DNA of 64,000 nucleotides from Thermococcus sp. JdFR-02 (GTDB lineage: Archaea > Methanobacteriota_B > Thermococci > Thermococcales > Thermococcaceae), in the NCBI GenBank assembly GCA_002009975.1, contig MTLP01000007.1, positions 80,764-144,763 of the forward strand, given 5' to 3'. A program made the translations under genes and the position numbers. Below the pieces are notes generated by a model, which was given only the letters and a program-made list of their open reading frames with translations, ran no database searches and was not told the DNA's origin. This document shows positions 42,801 through 55,470 of the stretch, one piece after another (position 1 is the first letter of the stretch; the number at the start of each line of letters is the position of its first letter).

Positions 42801-44516
42801 TTAGACTTTTTTCCTAACCTTCACGGCTATTCCTCTTCTCGCTTTAATCATCTCTTCTCCATTTAGAACAGCTTTCCCAACTCCAACAACTTTTTCATCT
42901 CTAACCACGCCTACAATATCATCTGGTCTAATTTGAGGATCAGCTTCATTAACACCAACAGCGAAGACATCTCCCTTCAAATCGAAATCAATCTTAACGT
43001 AATAACTCCTTAGCTTATCATAAATTCTCTGCATTCCAAAAGGAGTTATGCTTATTCTTCCCTCTTCAAAAGTTCCTGTCTGCTTATTTTCAACAAATAT
43101 TCTAAGCATCTTCGAACCTTTAATGTTGGCATTTTCAGGTAAAATAGCTTCACCTGCACCTAAGCCAAAATAGAAGTCAAAGACTTTCCTAATGTTTTCT
43201 TGGAAGCGGTAAGTTCTCTCTTCTTTTCCAGCAACTAAGTCAAGGTTTGGTTCTCTAATGGTCTCTTTTAAAGCGTTTAAGCTCTCTTTACTTGTTGTCC
43301 CCTCTTTAATGGGCACAAAGGTTATTTCTCTTCCGCTCATCTCACTCGCTCTCTTCGCAACTTCAACGTAGGCTTCATCTAAATGAGCAATGATTGGAAT
43401 TTCTTTTGGATACTTTTCTAAGGCTTTTGCAAGCAAATTGGCAGCAGAGCTTATCTCCTCCTCGCTCCAATGCCCCGTAACGACTATATCATATTTTGCT
43501 AACCACTCCCACTCTCTTGGAACGACACCGAAAGGTGAAGTTAAGATCAGCTCGTGCATGAGATAGATACCATTCCCTAATGCTTCTTTTAGGGCTTGTC
43601 TGTAAAGCATGTGACTTCTTGATCTTGAATAAGGCTTCTTAGCCGAGCATGGAAAAAGCAAGAGCAATTTGACATTTTTTGGTGGTTCAAAGCGCTCTAC
43701 AACTCTTTGATGCCACCTCTTTACCTCTGGTCTGTTTTGGGATGCATCGCTTATGAAATAGACAGTTTCCTTTTGGATTGGAGTGTACTTTTCTAAGTAT
43801 TCTCCATACTCCTTATCCGCGATCCTCAAAATTCCCGCATTGCTTTGTGTATAGAAGAAGTTCTCAACTAAATATCTCAGTTTTCCTTCTTTAAGGGCTT
43901 TTTTTACTAAGTTTATAATCTTCTGAGCCCAATCTAAAGAGTTTTCCCCATCTTCCCAGAGTATTGGGGCAAACGGAGTAAAAGCTTTTTTTCTAAAATC
44001 GTAAAGCTTTAAGCTTTTTGTGTCAAAAGCATCGACACCAAGATAAACGGCTAAGGGATAAAAGAATGGCTCTAAATCAGTTATTATCATTAAGTTTGGA
44101 TCCTTTTCTCTTATTAAAGCCAAAGTTGCAACGAATCTTCGATAATCTTTAACTAAAACTTTTGAATTGCCCAAATAAATCGCTTCAAATTGATATTGAC
44201 TCAAAATTTTATTGAGGAACTCCTCCAGCAAATCTAAATACCTAATTGCGGGGAGATAAAGGGCATTAAACTTCGAGTAATCAACGTTGTATAACCTGCT
44301 GAATGCTTTTTCAACAATTTCAAATGGGGCATAAAAGCTAACGTTTATTGATGGAGCTAAATTTACATCAAACTCATTAAATTCCTTAGGATAGAAATAG
44401 GAGTTAAAGGGTGATAAGGTAAAGTCTAACCCTGCTAAAGCAGGAGTTTTGATTTTTCTTTCTCCAAACTTAACTAACCCAAGCCTTGCAGGACCTTCGT
44501 GCTTCAGTATTTCCAT
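42801..44516 (-). CDS. arcS: Archaeosine synthase ArcS (tRNA-guanine transglycosylase-like)
   Basis: The 571-residue protein has an N-terminal TGT-like part (MEILKHEGPARLGLVKFGERKIKTPAL), a central DUF5591 region with the LLLFPCSAKKPYSRSRSH motif, and a C-terminal PUA domain (DIVGVVRDEKVVGVGKAVLNGEEM). ArcS acts on preQ0 at position 15 of tRNA in archaeosine synthesis; in Thermococcus it works with a radical SAM partner, which is not in this window. Length is as expected. Confidence 0.9.
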   Translation of the reverse strand: MEILKHEGPARLGLVKFGERKIKTPALAGLDFTLSPFNSYFYPKEFNEFDVNLAPSINVSFYAPFEIVEKAFSRLYNVDYSKFNALYLPAIRYLDLLEEFLNKILSQYQFEAIYLGNSKVLVKDYRRFVATLALIREKDPNLMIITDLEPFFYPLAVYLGVDAFDTKSLKLYDFRKKAFTPFAPILWEDGENSLDWAQKIINLVKKALKEGKLRYLVENFFYTQSNAGILRIADKEYGEYLEKYTPIQKETVYFISDASQNRPEVKRWHQRVVERFEPPKNVKLLLLFPCSAKKPYSRSRSHMLYRQALKEALGNGIYLMHELILTSPFGVVPREWEWLAKYDIVVTGHWSEEEISSAANLLAKALEKYPKEIPIIAHLDEAYVEVAKRASEMSGREITFVPIKEGTTSKESLNALKETIREPNLDLVAGKEERTYRFQENIRKVFDFYFGLGAGEAILPENANIKGSKMLRIFVENKQTGTFEEGRISITPFGMQRIYDKLRSYYVKIDFDLKGDVFAVGVNEADPQIRPDDIVGVVRDEKVVGVGKAVLNGEEMIKARRGIAVKVRKKV

Positions 44517-44522
44517 ATTAAA

Positions 44523-45425
44523 TCACACTAAGTTATAACGTTGCAACAGCAATATTTCATCCAAAGTTAGTTTTTCTCCGCGCTTGAACTTTTCTAAAGC
44601 TTCTACTGCTTTTTCGAAGGTTGCATCTCTCTTTGCTCTCATTCTTGCAACAAGCTTGTAAGCTATTAGCTCCTTGTGTTTCTCGTCATACTCCATTATT
44701 CTCTTCTCTACATCCCTCAATTGTCTTCTTATGTCTCTGATCTTCTCTCTTAGCTCCAAAACTTTCTTGTGGTATTCATCTGCCTCTTTCTTTACTTCAT
44801 CTGCCCTTTGGAATGTCTTTATCATTTCTTCATGGAACTGCTGGCTTTGATTTGCTAACTTTTGTATTTCCAAACTTATTGCTCTCCTTGCTTTCTTTAA
44901 ACTCTCAATCTTCTTCCTCGTCTCTTGAAGTTTTTGATGGAATCTATCTGATTGTTGAATTATTTCAAGCTCAGTTGCTAAAACCTGGATTTGATCAACT
45001 ATTTGTTTTTCCCTTTCAGAGGTTATATTTGGATTTGTCTGTAATTCCCATTCGAGCTTTTCAATTCTCTCTTCTATTTTCTCCTTAGGCATTTTTAACC
45101 TTCTAAGCTGATTGTATTCATCTCTCTTTGTTCTATACTCAACAACCTCTTGATATAGGAGGTCGAGCTTTGCGTTTATCTCCTCTCTGTTTTTCTTCAG
45201 CTCCTGTATCTGTTTATTAACATTATCTCTCTTCTCTCTCAATTCTCTCGCTTTCTGTCTCAACTGTTGAACTTCTCTATTTTTCTCATCTCTTTTTTGT
45301 ATCCAAATATTCAATTCCTTTTGTAACTCGTCTAACTTAGCTTGGATTTCCTTTTTCTCCTTCTCCAATGCTTCTATCTCCTGCTTTACCCTCTTTATCT
45401 CTTCTGGATCTACTTTTACTTGCAT
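44523..45425 (-). CDS. Long coiled-coil protein (COG1340 type)
   Basis: The ~300-residue protein is a nearly continuous coiled coil rich in Glu, Lys, Arg and Gln from residue ~1 to 270, followed by a short globular C-terminal end (FKRGEKLTLDEILLLQRYNLV). It matches the conserved archaeal coiled-coil family often misnamed phosphoserine phosphatase. The ATG at 45425 follows GGAAGGGGAAG; the frame extends 13 codons upstream. It lies 6 bases from arcS on the same strand. Confidence 0.8.
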   Translation of the reverse strand: MQVKVDPEEIKRVKQEIEALEKEKKEIQAKLDELQKELNIWIQKRDEKNREVQQLRQKARELREKRDNVNKQIQELKKNREEINAKLDLLYQEVVEYRTKRDEYNQLRRLKMPKEKIEERIEKLEWELQTNPNITSEREKQIVDQIQVLATELEIIQQSDRFHQKLQETRKKIESLKKARRAISLEIQKLANQSQQFHEEMIKTFQRADEVKKEADEYHKKVLELREKIRDIRRQLRDVEKRIMEYDEKHKELIAYKLVARMRAKRDATFEKAVEALEKFKRGEKLTLDEILLLQRYNLV

Positions 45426-45675
45426 GGTCTCTTCCCCTTCCACAATTTTAGAATAGCTAATCATGATCTCACACCTTTATTTAAGCCTCAGCTAAGAGAA
45501 AAGGCAGAAGTAAATAAAAACTTTTTGGATATTAAAAACTCGTAATTGGGAATGAAGACAGGCATAACAGACTTTAACAACTTTATTTTATCCTTGTTGG
45601 GCATACAATATGATACACAGCAAATCAAGAAAAAAGGTTACTCAAAATGATTGTAGGGGATAAAGAGGTTGGAAT

Positions 45676-46623
45676 TTAATCTCTAATCACTTGTGTTCCT
45701 GTTTTTTGTTTTAGGGCTTGGACTGCTTTGTCTAAAGCGGCAATAACAGCCCTCTCACCGCCCCATTCAACAAATCTTATTGCCGCTAAAACCTTCGGAC
45801 CCATGCTCCCCTTTTTAAAATGCCCTTCCTCATAATAACGCCTCAACTCGTCAAGTGTAACTCTACCAAGCCACTTCTCATCTGGCTTCCCATAATTAAT
45901 AGCAGCACCATTAACATCTGTTAAAATCATAAAAACATCAGCATTCACAACCTCAGCCAACCTTTCACCGGCCAAATCCTTATCAATCACAGCCTCAACA
46001 CCCTTTAGCCGACCATCCTCCTCAACAACCGGAATCCCTCCACCGCCGCTGGCAATGACAATAAAGCCTCTCTCAACCAAATCTCTAATTACGTCTTTCT
46101 CCACAATATCCTTTGGACCCGGTGACGGAACGACCCTTCTCCAGCCCCTACCAGAATCCTCTATAACTACCCAACCTTTTTCTCTAGCTAATTTCTTGGC
46201 AGTCTCCTCATCATAAAAAGGACCTACTGGCTTGCTTGGGTTTTGAAAAGCCGGATCGTCTTTATCAACTAAGACCTGAGTTACTATTGTTGCCACGGGC
46301 TTATATAAGCCTCTTTTCTTAAGCTCATTGGTTATTGCTTGCTGAATCATATAGCCGATTTGTCCTTGAGTCATTGCTCCGCAAACATCCATTGGTTGGG
46401 CTGGAATATTATAAGCTTCTCCAGCATCTTGTTGTAACAGTAGATTTCCAACTTGAGGACCGTTGCCATGAGTTATTATGACGTCATAATTGTTATCGAG
46501 AATTATTTCAACAATCTGCTTTGCAGTTTTTCTAACATTACTCATTTGCTCCTCATAAGTTCCCCTCTGACCTCTCTGAAGAATAGCATTCCCGCCCAAA
46601 GCAATAACAACCCTCTTCCTCAT
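45676..46623 (-). CDS. arcC: Carbamate kinase (carbamoyl-phosphate synthesising in Pyrococcus type)
   Basis: The ~315-residue protein has [27 protein letters not shown], the [32 protein letters not shown] signature and '[15 protein letters not shown]'. This is the carbamate kinase fold. In Pyrococcus this enzyme makes carbamoyl phosphate from carbamate and ATP for arginine and pyrimidine routes. The ATG at 46623 follows GAGGTGG. The 250 bases before the coiled-coil gene show no further gene. Confidence 0.93.
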   Translation of the reverse strand: MRKRVVIALGGNAILQRGQRGTYEEQMSNVRKTAKQIVEIILDNNYDVIITHGNGPQVGNLLLQQDAGEAYNIPAQPMDVCGAMTQGQIGYMIQQAITNELKKRGLYKPVATIVTQVLVDKDDPAFQNPSKPVGPFYDEETAKKLAREKGWVVIEDSGRGWRRVVPSPGPKDIVEKDVIRDLVERGFIVIASGGGGIPVVEEDGRLKGVEAVIDKDLAGERLAEVVNADVFMILTDVNGAAINYGKPDEKWLGRVTLDELRRYYEEGHFKKGSMGPKVLAAIRFVEWGGERAVIAALDKAVQALKQKTGTQVIRD

Positions 46624-46802
46624 AACAACCACCTCGCATTTGTAAACAAAATTTTGTCGATTCTTGATAAAAGGGTTTGTTAGTGATAAAATGCTTTATT
46701 TGGGAAAAACTTCGGGCATCTTCAGTAAAATTTTTATGAATGTAAAATACCTACCAAACACCTTTAAATTCATCAAGTTAAGTTATTGAAGGGGTGCTAA
46801 GT

Positions 46803-47363
46803 GTGAAGGAATTTGTTAATAAAAATGCAAAAAATATCCATGAGCTCTTGAATTTCATTTGGAGTGAGATATTTAAGCTTAATGAAGAACTTAAGGGGAA
46901 CTTAAAACCTTTGGATCTTAAAGTAGAGCCTGTCGAAGAAGTTTTTAATGCTTATATATTTTTAGATGGGGAATGGAAGGAAATGCTCTATCCTCATCCA
47001 GCCTTTGAAGTTAAGCCACAGGGTGAAGTTGGGGCAACTATTCAAGGATTTTACTTTGTATTTGGGATTTTGAGGGATAAGATAACAAAGGAATTTATAA
47101 AGGAATTTCTTAATGAATTCCCAAAAAGCTACATCTATGGAAGTGAGAGCTTTTTGGAGGATATTTATAACTACAACAATCCTAGGAACTATGAGGAAGT
47201 TTTTGAAAAAATAAAAAGTGGAAGAGAGATACTACTCAATTTTGAAGTCGAGATTAGGGACTTTGAGAATCCGAGGAAAAACTTGAGGGAAAGCTTAATG
47301 AAATTTATAAACTTGGCTAAAAAATACAACCTTCTGGAAAGCTTAGAAGAAGAGGAGATTTGA
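46803..47363 (+). CDS. Uncharacterised protein (DUF3201-like)
   Basis: The ~186-residue acidic protein has 'GEVGATIQGFYFVFGI' in the centre and a helical C-terminus. It resembles the Thermococcales family DUF3201, but I am not sure of the name. The GTG at 46803 lies 7 bases after GAAGGGG and fits best. It is separated by one base from the downstream RNA methyltransferase gene, so they form an operon. Confidence 0.6.
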   Translation: MKEFVNKNAKNIHELLNFIWSEIFKLNEELKGNLKPLDLKVEPVEEVFNAYIFLDGEWKEMLYPHPAFEVKPQGEVGATIQGFYFVFGILRDKITKEFIKEFLNEFPKSYIYGSESFLEDIYNYNNPRNYEEVFEKIKSGREILLNFEVEIRDFENPRKNLRESLMKFINLAKKYNLLESLEEEEI

Positions 47364-47364
47364 G

Positions 47365-48516
47365 ATGAGCTATTTAGAAGCTTTTCCACAGGAGTTGCAG
47401 GAATATTATAGAAAGCTCTTTGGGAGTGAGGCTGATATAATAATGCAAAAACTTAGAGAGCCTGTGGAAAAGTACTATATTCGAGTTAATACGCTAAAAA
47501 TAAGTAGAGATAAACTCATAGAGGAGCTTAAGAAAGAAGGTTTAAAGCCAAAGAGAAGTCCTTACTTAGAAGAGGGTATTTACTTTGAAAGGGAAGGACC
47601 AAACTTTTCCGATGATTATAATCCAAAACTTCCAAAGGTGATTGTGAATAAGTTTGCGGCTGAAAGTGTTTATCAGGGCGCCCAGCTCTATGCTCCGGGG
47701 GTTTTGAATGCTGACAAGGGAATAAGAGAGGGAGAAGAGGTAGAGATAAGGGATCCGAGGGGACTTTTGGTTGGTATTGGGATAGCGAGAATGGATTATA
47801 AAGAGATGATTCTGGCTAAAAGGGGAATAGCAGTTGAAGTTACTTTACCTAAGTTCAAGTTGCCAAGCTTAAGTGAACTGAAGAGCTACGAGAAAGGTTA
47901 TTTCTATGCTCAAAGCCTGCCCTCTATGGTTGTTGCTCATGTTTTAGAACCTGAAGAAAGTGATGTTATAATTGACATGACCGCTGCTCCTGGAGGAAAG
48001 ACTTCCCACATTGCCCAGCTTTTACAGAATAGAGGGGAAATAATCGCAATTGACAAATCAAGAAACAGACTTAAAAAGATGGAGGAAGAATTGAAGAGAT
48101 TGGGGGTTAAAAACGTCAAACTCATTCACATGGATTCAAGAAAGTTGCCAGAATTGGGGATTGAAGCCGATAAAATCCTTTTAGATGCACCATGCACTGC
48201 TTTGGGAATAAGACCAAAACTTTGGGAAACAAGGACTCCAAAGGATATAGTGGCTACAGCGAGATATCAAAGGCATTTTATAAGCGCAGCGATTAGAACC
48301 CTTAGAAAAGGAGGAGTTTTAGTTTATTCAACCTGCACGCTAAGCTATGAAGAAAATGAGGAAAATGTAAAATACATGATAAGTAAAGGACTAAAACTTG
48401 AGAGGCAAAGCATTTTTATTGCCAGTCATGGAATTGGGATTCATGAGGTTCAAAGGTTTTATCCGCATAAGCATTTAACCCAAGGATTCTTCATTGCAAA
48501 GTTGAGAAAGGCATGA
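47365..48516 (+). CDS. tRNA m5C methyltransferase with PUA domain (NSUN6-like)
   Basis: The 383-residue protein has a PUA domain at residues ~95-155 (VYQGAQLYAPGVL...GIGIARM) and an RsmB/NSUN catalytic domain: motif I DMTAAPGGKTSHIAQLL, LLDAPCTALG with the first Cys, and YSTCTLSYEENEENV with the catalytic Cys. The architecture matches the Pyrococcus NSUN6 homologue that makes m5C72 in tRNA acceptor stems. It converts cytosine using SAM. Confidence 0.88.
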   Translation: MSYLEAFPQELQEYYRKLFGSEADIIMQKLREPVEKYYIRVNTLKISRDKLIEELKKEGLKPKRSPYLEEGIYFEREGPNFSDDYNPKLPKVIVNKFAAESVYQGAQLYAPGVLNADKGIREGEEVEIRDPRGLLVGIGIARMDYKEMILAKRGIAVEVTLPKFKLPSLSELKSYEKGYFYAQSLPSMVVAHVLEPEESDVIIDMTAAPGGKTSHIAQLLQNRGEIIAIDKSRNRLKKMEEELKRLGVKNVKLIHMDSRKLPELGIEADKILLDAPCTALGIRPKLWETRTPKDIVATARYQRHFISAAIRTLRKGGVLVYSTCTLSYEENEENVKYMISKGLKLERQSIFIASHGIGIHEVQRFYPHKHLTQGFFIAKLRKA

Positions 48517-48525
48517 GGTGATTTG

Positions 48526-49536
48526 ATGAAGAAAAAACATAAGCTGCCAATGATAATCTTGGGCATTGTGCTTATTATTGCTTTAATAATTTGGGCAGGA
48601 GTTGAGGATACAATTAGAATTGCAAAGAGCGCTGATTTGAAATTCTTTTCCTTTGCTATATTAATGCAGTTTTTAGCTACTCTTGCTTGGGCTTTGAGGT
48701 GGAGAGTTCTTCTTGACAGATCTGGTGCTAAAGTGAGCCTAATTACTGTTTTAATGGCAACTATTGTTGGAGTCTTCTTTAACAATCTTACCCCAGGTGC
48801 GAGAGCGGGTGGAGAGCCAGCAAGAACTTATTTAATAGGTAAGAGGAGTAACAAAAGCTATGGAACAGTTTTTGCAACTGTTATGGCTGATAGGATTTTA
48901 GATGTAATCCCTGTAATGGTTTTCACTTTCATAGCTTTCAAATATGCTCTTAAAATTGGTGTCCCCATACTTTTAACTGTCCTTGCAATCTCAACATTGG
49001 TTCTTTTGATAATTTTGGGAATAAGTCTACTCCTTTCAATAAATCAAAGATTGGCAATGAAATTTTTAAAGGGAATAATAAACCTGCTGAAGAAGATATT
49101 TCCAAAGAAGTTTGAGGGGATTGAGGAAAAGATTGAAGAAAAGCTACAAAAAGCTATTTTTGACTTCAGGAAAACCCTTCTGGAGCTTTCAAAAGATCCA
49201 GTAGTGTTAGGTAAGAGTTTATTCTACTCCTTTGCCCTTTGGGGTTTCATGATATTGAGGAGCTATTACGTCTTTGAGAGCATTGGATATCATCTCAGCC
49301 TTTACAAGATTTTAATGGTTCAAATGGCCGGAATTGCTTTGGGAATGATAAGCATCTTGCCTGGAGGCTTAGGAGTAACTGAAGCAATAAACTCTGCATT
49401 GTACTTGAGCTTGAACATTGATAAGAGCTTAGCAGTTACGGCAACAGTTTTGGATAGGTTTATATCCTTTTGGCTACCAACAATAATTGGGGGAATGATA
49501 AGCTTTTACTTGGGTGTTAGGCATGGAGATCATTGA
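48526..49536 (+). CDS. Flippase-like / lysylphosphatidylglycerol synthase TM-type membrane protein
   Basis: The ~336-residue protein has eight or so membrane segments and the UPF0104 pattern: ATLAWALRWRVLLDRSG, NNLTPGARAGGEPARTYL and SILPGGLGVTEA. Family members span the membrane and some flip or modify lipids; the substrate here is unknown. GAGGTGATTTG precedes the ATG at 48526. It overlaps the downstream Trm112-like gene by 14 bases. Confidence 0.82.
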   Translation: MKKKHKLPMIILGIVLIIALIIWAGVEDTIRIAKSADLKFFSFAILMQFLATLAWALRWRVLLDRSGAKVSLITVLMATIVGVFFNNLTPGARAGGEPARTYLIGKRSNKSYGTVFATVMADRILDVIPVMVFTFIAFKYALKIGVPILLTVLAISTLVLLIILGISLLLSINQRLAMKFLKGIINLLKKIFPKKFEGIEEKIEEKLQKAIFDFRKTLLELSKDPVVLGKSLFYSFALWGFMILRSYYVFESIGYHLSLYKILMVQMAGIALGMISILPGGLGVTEAINSALYLSLNIDKSLAVTATVLDRFISFWLPTIIGGMISFYLGVRHGDH

Positions 49537-49678
49537 CATCTTAGCCTGTCCAAAGTGCAAGGGGGAATTAGAACTTAAGGACAACTGGCTTATCTGCAAT
49601 TCTTGCAAGCTAAAATATCCAATAGTCGATGGGGTTCCCCTTTTGGTTGTAGATAATGCTAAACCGCTGGAGGGTTAG
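49523..49678 (+). CDS. Trm112-like zinc-ribbon protein (UPF0434 type)
   Basis: The 51-residue protein has [12 protein letters not shown] and [20 protein letters not shown], the complete four-Cys zinc ribbon and IVDGVP motif of the Trm112/YcaR family. In archaea Trm112 activates several RNA and protein methyltransferases. The ATG at 49523 lies inside the end of the flippase-like gene and the stop is 1 base before the nadK start. Confidence 0.85.
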   Translation: MEIIDILACPKCKGELELKDNWLICNSCKLKYPIVDGVPLLVVDNAKPLEG

Positions 49679-49679
49679 T

Positions 49680-50499
49680 ATGAAATTTGGAGTAGTTGCT
49701 CGGAGAGATAAGGAAGAAGCTCTAAAATTAGCCTATAGAGTTTATGACTTCCTGAAGGTTAGCGGTTATGAGGTCTTTGTTGATCCTGAAACTTATGAAC
49801 ACTTTCCCCATTTCAGCAAGGAAGATTTAGTTCCTTTAAATGAGATGGAGGTTGATTTTATAATTGTTATTGGTGGAGACGGGACTATTTTGAGGGTTGA
49901 GCACAAAACAAAGAAGGATATTCCGATTTTAGGTATAAACATGGGGACATTAGGTTTTTTGACTGAGGTTGAGCCAAATGAGACTTTTTTTGCATTAAAT
50001 AAGCTTATGGAAGGAGATTTTTATATTGATGAGCGAATTAAATTAAGAACGTTTATAGATGGGAAGAATAATGTTCCAGATGCCTTAAATGAGGTTGCCA
50101 TTCTAACAGGTATCCCTGGAAAGATAGTTCATCTTAAATATTACGTTGATAATGGATTGGCGGATGAGGTTAGGTCTGATGGTCTCATAATTTCCACGCC
50201 CACTGGTTCTACTGGATATGCAATGTCTGCGGGAGGACCATATTTAGATCCGAGAATAGATGGCATAGTTATAGCGCCTTTAGCTCCAATAGCTCTAAGT
50301 TCTCGTCCAATGGTAGTTCCAGCAACTTCTACAATTGACATAAGAATTTTGACTACAACGAGGAATATTATATTGGCTATAGATGGTCAGTTCTATACTT
50401 ATCTTTCACCAGAAGTTGAGATAAGTGTGAGAAAATCTCCCAGAAAAACAAAATTTGTTAGATTTTCGAGGGAGGTATATCCAAAGTATACCCTAAAAA

Positions 50500-50516
<17 letters not shown>
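49680..50516 (+). CDS. nadK: NAD kinase
   Basis: The ~278-residue protein has the GGDGTILR motif, [10 protein letters not shown], the NEVAI(L) segment and [16 protein letters not shown], all typical of NAD kinase. It makes NADP from NAD; polyphosphate as phosphate donor is possible for Thermococcales enzymes. The ATG at 49680 follows GGAGGG. It overlaps the convergent DUF835 gene by 17 bases. Confidence 0.95.
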
Positions 50517-52262
<1,746 letters not shown>

Positions 52263-52391
52263 TTAACGTTTAGGTTTTTGTTTTAAAAAGGTTAAGTTTG
52301 CTGTATTGTATAAAACAGGTTGAATAAATATAAAACTTCTGAAGCTAATTAATCCAGACCTTGTTGAAAAGATATGGAATTTTAGGAGCTA

Positions 52392-52916
<525 letters not shown>

Positions 52917-52931
52917 TTAAAAATTCAAAAG

Positions 52932-54257
52932 TTAAAAAGCCTTCCTCAAACTCAGCCAATACAGAGCTTTTACTGCTCTCTCTGGTGTTGAAAAGTTTTT
53001 GATTCCTTTCTCGGCTAAGAGTTCAACACCCTCTTTAACCAACTCACCAGCCATGAAGTTCACAATTATGGGCTTCTTGCATTTAGCATCTATTATGGCT
53101 TTTGCAATTTCTTCAGATGGGAGGAATATTGGTGGAACGCAGATAACTAAGATGCTATCAACGTTTTCATCTTCGCAAACAACCTCAATGGTTCTTTTGT
53201 ATCTTTCATAATCAGCATCTGCTATCAAATCGATTGGGTTTTTAGTTGAGCATTGAGGTGGCAAAAATTCTTTGAGCTTTTTAATTGTCTCTTCGCTTAG
53301 CTTTGCAATCTCTAATCCCAAGTGCTCAGCTTTATCTGTTGCCAAAACTCCAGGACCACCTGAGTTCGTTATTATTGCTATTCTTTTACCTGCTTTTTGA
53401 TACATTTCAAATGTTTTAGCAGCATCGAAAAGTTCTTCCATCTCTTCAACTTCTATAGCATTAAACTGTTTAAAAGCCGCTCTATAAATTTCATAACTTC
53501 CAGCTAAAGAGCCTGTGTGACTTTGCGCTGCTTCACTTCCTTTCTTGCTTTTGCCAGCTTTTAGAATTATTACAGGCTTCTTTGATGTTGCATATCTTAA
53601 AGCTTCAATAAACTTGCGTCCATCTTTAACACCTTCAATATACAAAGCAATAACCTTTGTGTTCTCATCGTCGGCAAAATACATTAAAAAGTCGCTTTCA
53701 GTTAAATCGCTTGCATTTCCATAGGAAACAAAAGCAGAAAAGCCTATTCCTTCTTCATTGCCCATAGCTAAGGCTGCCCCTCCAAAGGCGCCGCTTTGTG
53801 ATATTAAAGCTAGTCCTCCTTTATTTACCTTAACCTCAAAAGAGCCATAAAAGTTAGCATAAACCCCAAAAATCCCAGCACAGTTTGGTCCTATTATCCT
53901 AACGTTTTTTTCTCTTGCTTTCTTTAAAAGCTCCTTCTCAAGTTCTTCATTTCCTATCTCGCTAAATCCCGCACTAATAACAACTGCACCTTTAATTTTA
54001 TCCCCAATTTCATCAATCAGTTGGGGAACGAACCTAGCTGGAATGGCTATTATAGCAACATCAACGCTTTCATTCAACTTTGATTTAATTTCAAAGCTTT
54101 TTTCATTTATTTCAACTTTTCCACCTTTTGGGTTAACTAAGACGATTTTACCATCAAAACCACCATCGACAACGTTTTTTGCTATCTCATAGGCTATAGC
54201 TCCCTTTCTAAATGAACCAAAAATAGCTACAGAAGAGGGATAAAAGAAAAAGTCCAT
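52932..54257 (-). CDS. ADP-forming acetate/acyl-CoA synthetase, alpha subunit
   Basis: The 441-residue protein has a CoA-binding Rossmann domain, a succinyl-CoA-ligase-like domain with the phosphorylated-His segment AQSHTGSLAGSYEIY, and GPNCAGIFG. Thermococcales use these enzymes to conserve energy as ATP during peptide and sugar fermentation, and several isozymes exist per genome. The beta subunit is not adjacent. The ATG overlaps the stop of the upstream surface-protein gene by 1 base. Confidence 0.88.
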   Translation of the reverse strand: MDFFFYPSSVAIFGSFRKGAIAYEIAKNVVDGGFDGKIVLVNPKGGKVEINEKSFEIKSKLNESVDVAIIAIPARFVPQLIDEIGDKIKGAVVISAGFSEIGNEELEKELLKKAREKNVRIIGPNCAGIFGVYANFYGSFEVKVNKGGLALISQSGAFGGAALAMGNEEGIGFSAFVSYGNASDLTESDFLMYFADDENTKVIALYIEGVKDGRKFIEALRYATSKKPVIILKAGKSKKGSEAAQSHTGSLAGSYEIYRAAFKQFNAIEVEEMEELFDAAKTFEMYQKAGKRIAIITNSGGPGVLATDKAEHLGLEIAKLSEETIKKLKEFLPPQCSTKNPIDLIADADYERYKRTIEVVCEDENVDSILVICVPPIFLPSEEIAKAIIDAKCKKPIIVNFMAGELVKEGVELLAEKGIKNFSTPERAVKALYWLSLRKAF

Positions 54258-55390
54258 TACTTCACCTCCTTTGGAAGTCCTCCTCTCTTTTCTTTACCCT
54301 TCTTTTTGCCTCCTCTAAGGAGCAATAGCAATGCTATAATGATTATTACAATTCCTATTGAGCTTCCGATCAGGAGCTTTTTGGTATCTTTTTCCTCGGT
54401 GATGGTTATGGTGACCAATCCTTTTTCTGAATCATAGGCGAACTCTCCCTCAGCAACTTTAACCTCATTGAATTTGAAAGGAACTTCAATTTCAGCTTTC
54501 CATGTTTTCTTAAATAGATCCTCTCTAAACTCTATACTTGGTTTAGCTTTTCCAAAGACTTTTACTCCATTGTCAGTTGTTTTTGCATCTATCTCAACTA
54601 TTTTCATCGTTCTGTTAAATTCCTCTAAGAGCTTAGCAATGTGATAATCTTGAGGCTTAACTCCTGAAAACACAGCGTTAAAAGACACTATTCCTGAGAA
54701 AGTGTCATAACTAACTTCCAAAACTTTTGTGCTGTTGTTTAAAAACTCTTCAAAGGGAATTATCTTTGTTTTATTTCCCCTTTCTTGTTTAAACACTTCT
54801 TCATTGAAAGTTAAGACGACTATTGGCAAATAGTCTCCATCTTTCCATGTTGCAACGTTTTCAACGAGTTCCTCGGGGGCTGGGGCTAAGTTCACTATGT
54901 ACATATCCTTAGGTAGAAGCATGGTTAATCTTCTCCATCTATAGCTGAAAACTCTGTTTTTGTATAGAAACGTTAGGGGACCATAGACTGATGCTTGAAG
55001 CGTTTGATTTTTTGGAATTAAATAGTTGTACCACTTAAATTGGACTACTGCCGTCCAGTTGCCTGTTATTTTTACAGGACCTTCCTCAGGAGCGACCAGT
55101 AGAGCATCTTTGTATTTTTCCCCAACTTCTCTTCTAAGATTCATATAAACCAATGAGTAAACCAAGGTATAGAACTCTTTTTCTGCTTTGTCTTTTTTGT
55201 CTGAAGCGGTTAAATTGTTCAGATAGTGGATATAAAAGTCGTCTTTTAGCTCTACATTTAATTTGAAGGTTGCGGCTCCAGATTTATACACCGTGACATA
55301 CATATCTATATCGAAAAGAGATTGTGGTTCATAAGCCATTGTTGGGCTTAGGATTAGTAATGTTAACATAAATACTAAAAGCCTTTTCAC
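54257..55390 (-). CDS. Membrane-anchored extracellular protein, unknown
   Basis: The 377-residue protein has a signal peptide (LLVFMLTLLILSPTMA), a large beta-rich outer part with sequons (for example NLTAS, NKTKI, NNSTK) and a C-terminal membrane helix (LIGSSIGIVIIIIALLLLL) followed by a Lys/Arg-rich tail. The domain is not recognised. The GTG start follows GGGGGTGAGAAT. Confidence 0.65.
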   Translation of the reverse strand: MKRLLVFMLTLLILSPTMAYEPQSLFDIDMYVTVYKSGAATFKLNVELKDDFYIHYLNNLTASDKKDKAEKEFYTLVYSLVYMNLRREVGEKYKDALLVAPEEGPVKITGNWTAVVQFKWYNYLIPKNQTLQASVYGPLTFLYKNRVFSYRWRRLTMLLPKDMYIVNLAPAPEELVENVATWKDGDYLPIVVLTFNEEVFKQERGNKTKIIPFEEFLNNSTKVLEVSYDTFSGIVSFNAVFSGVKPQDYHIAKLLEEFNRTMKIVEIDAKTTDNGVKVFGKAKPSIEFREDLFKKTWKAEIEVPFKFNEVKVAEGEFAYDSEKGLVTITITEEKDTKKLLIGSSIGIVIIIIALLLLLRGGKKKGKEKRGGLPKEVK

Positions 55391-55470
55391 ATTCTCACCC
55401 CCTAAGTTTTTTCAACGGTATATACAAAAATTTATTGGTATCTCTCTCAAAAAACAAGTGGGGTATAGCA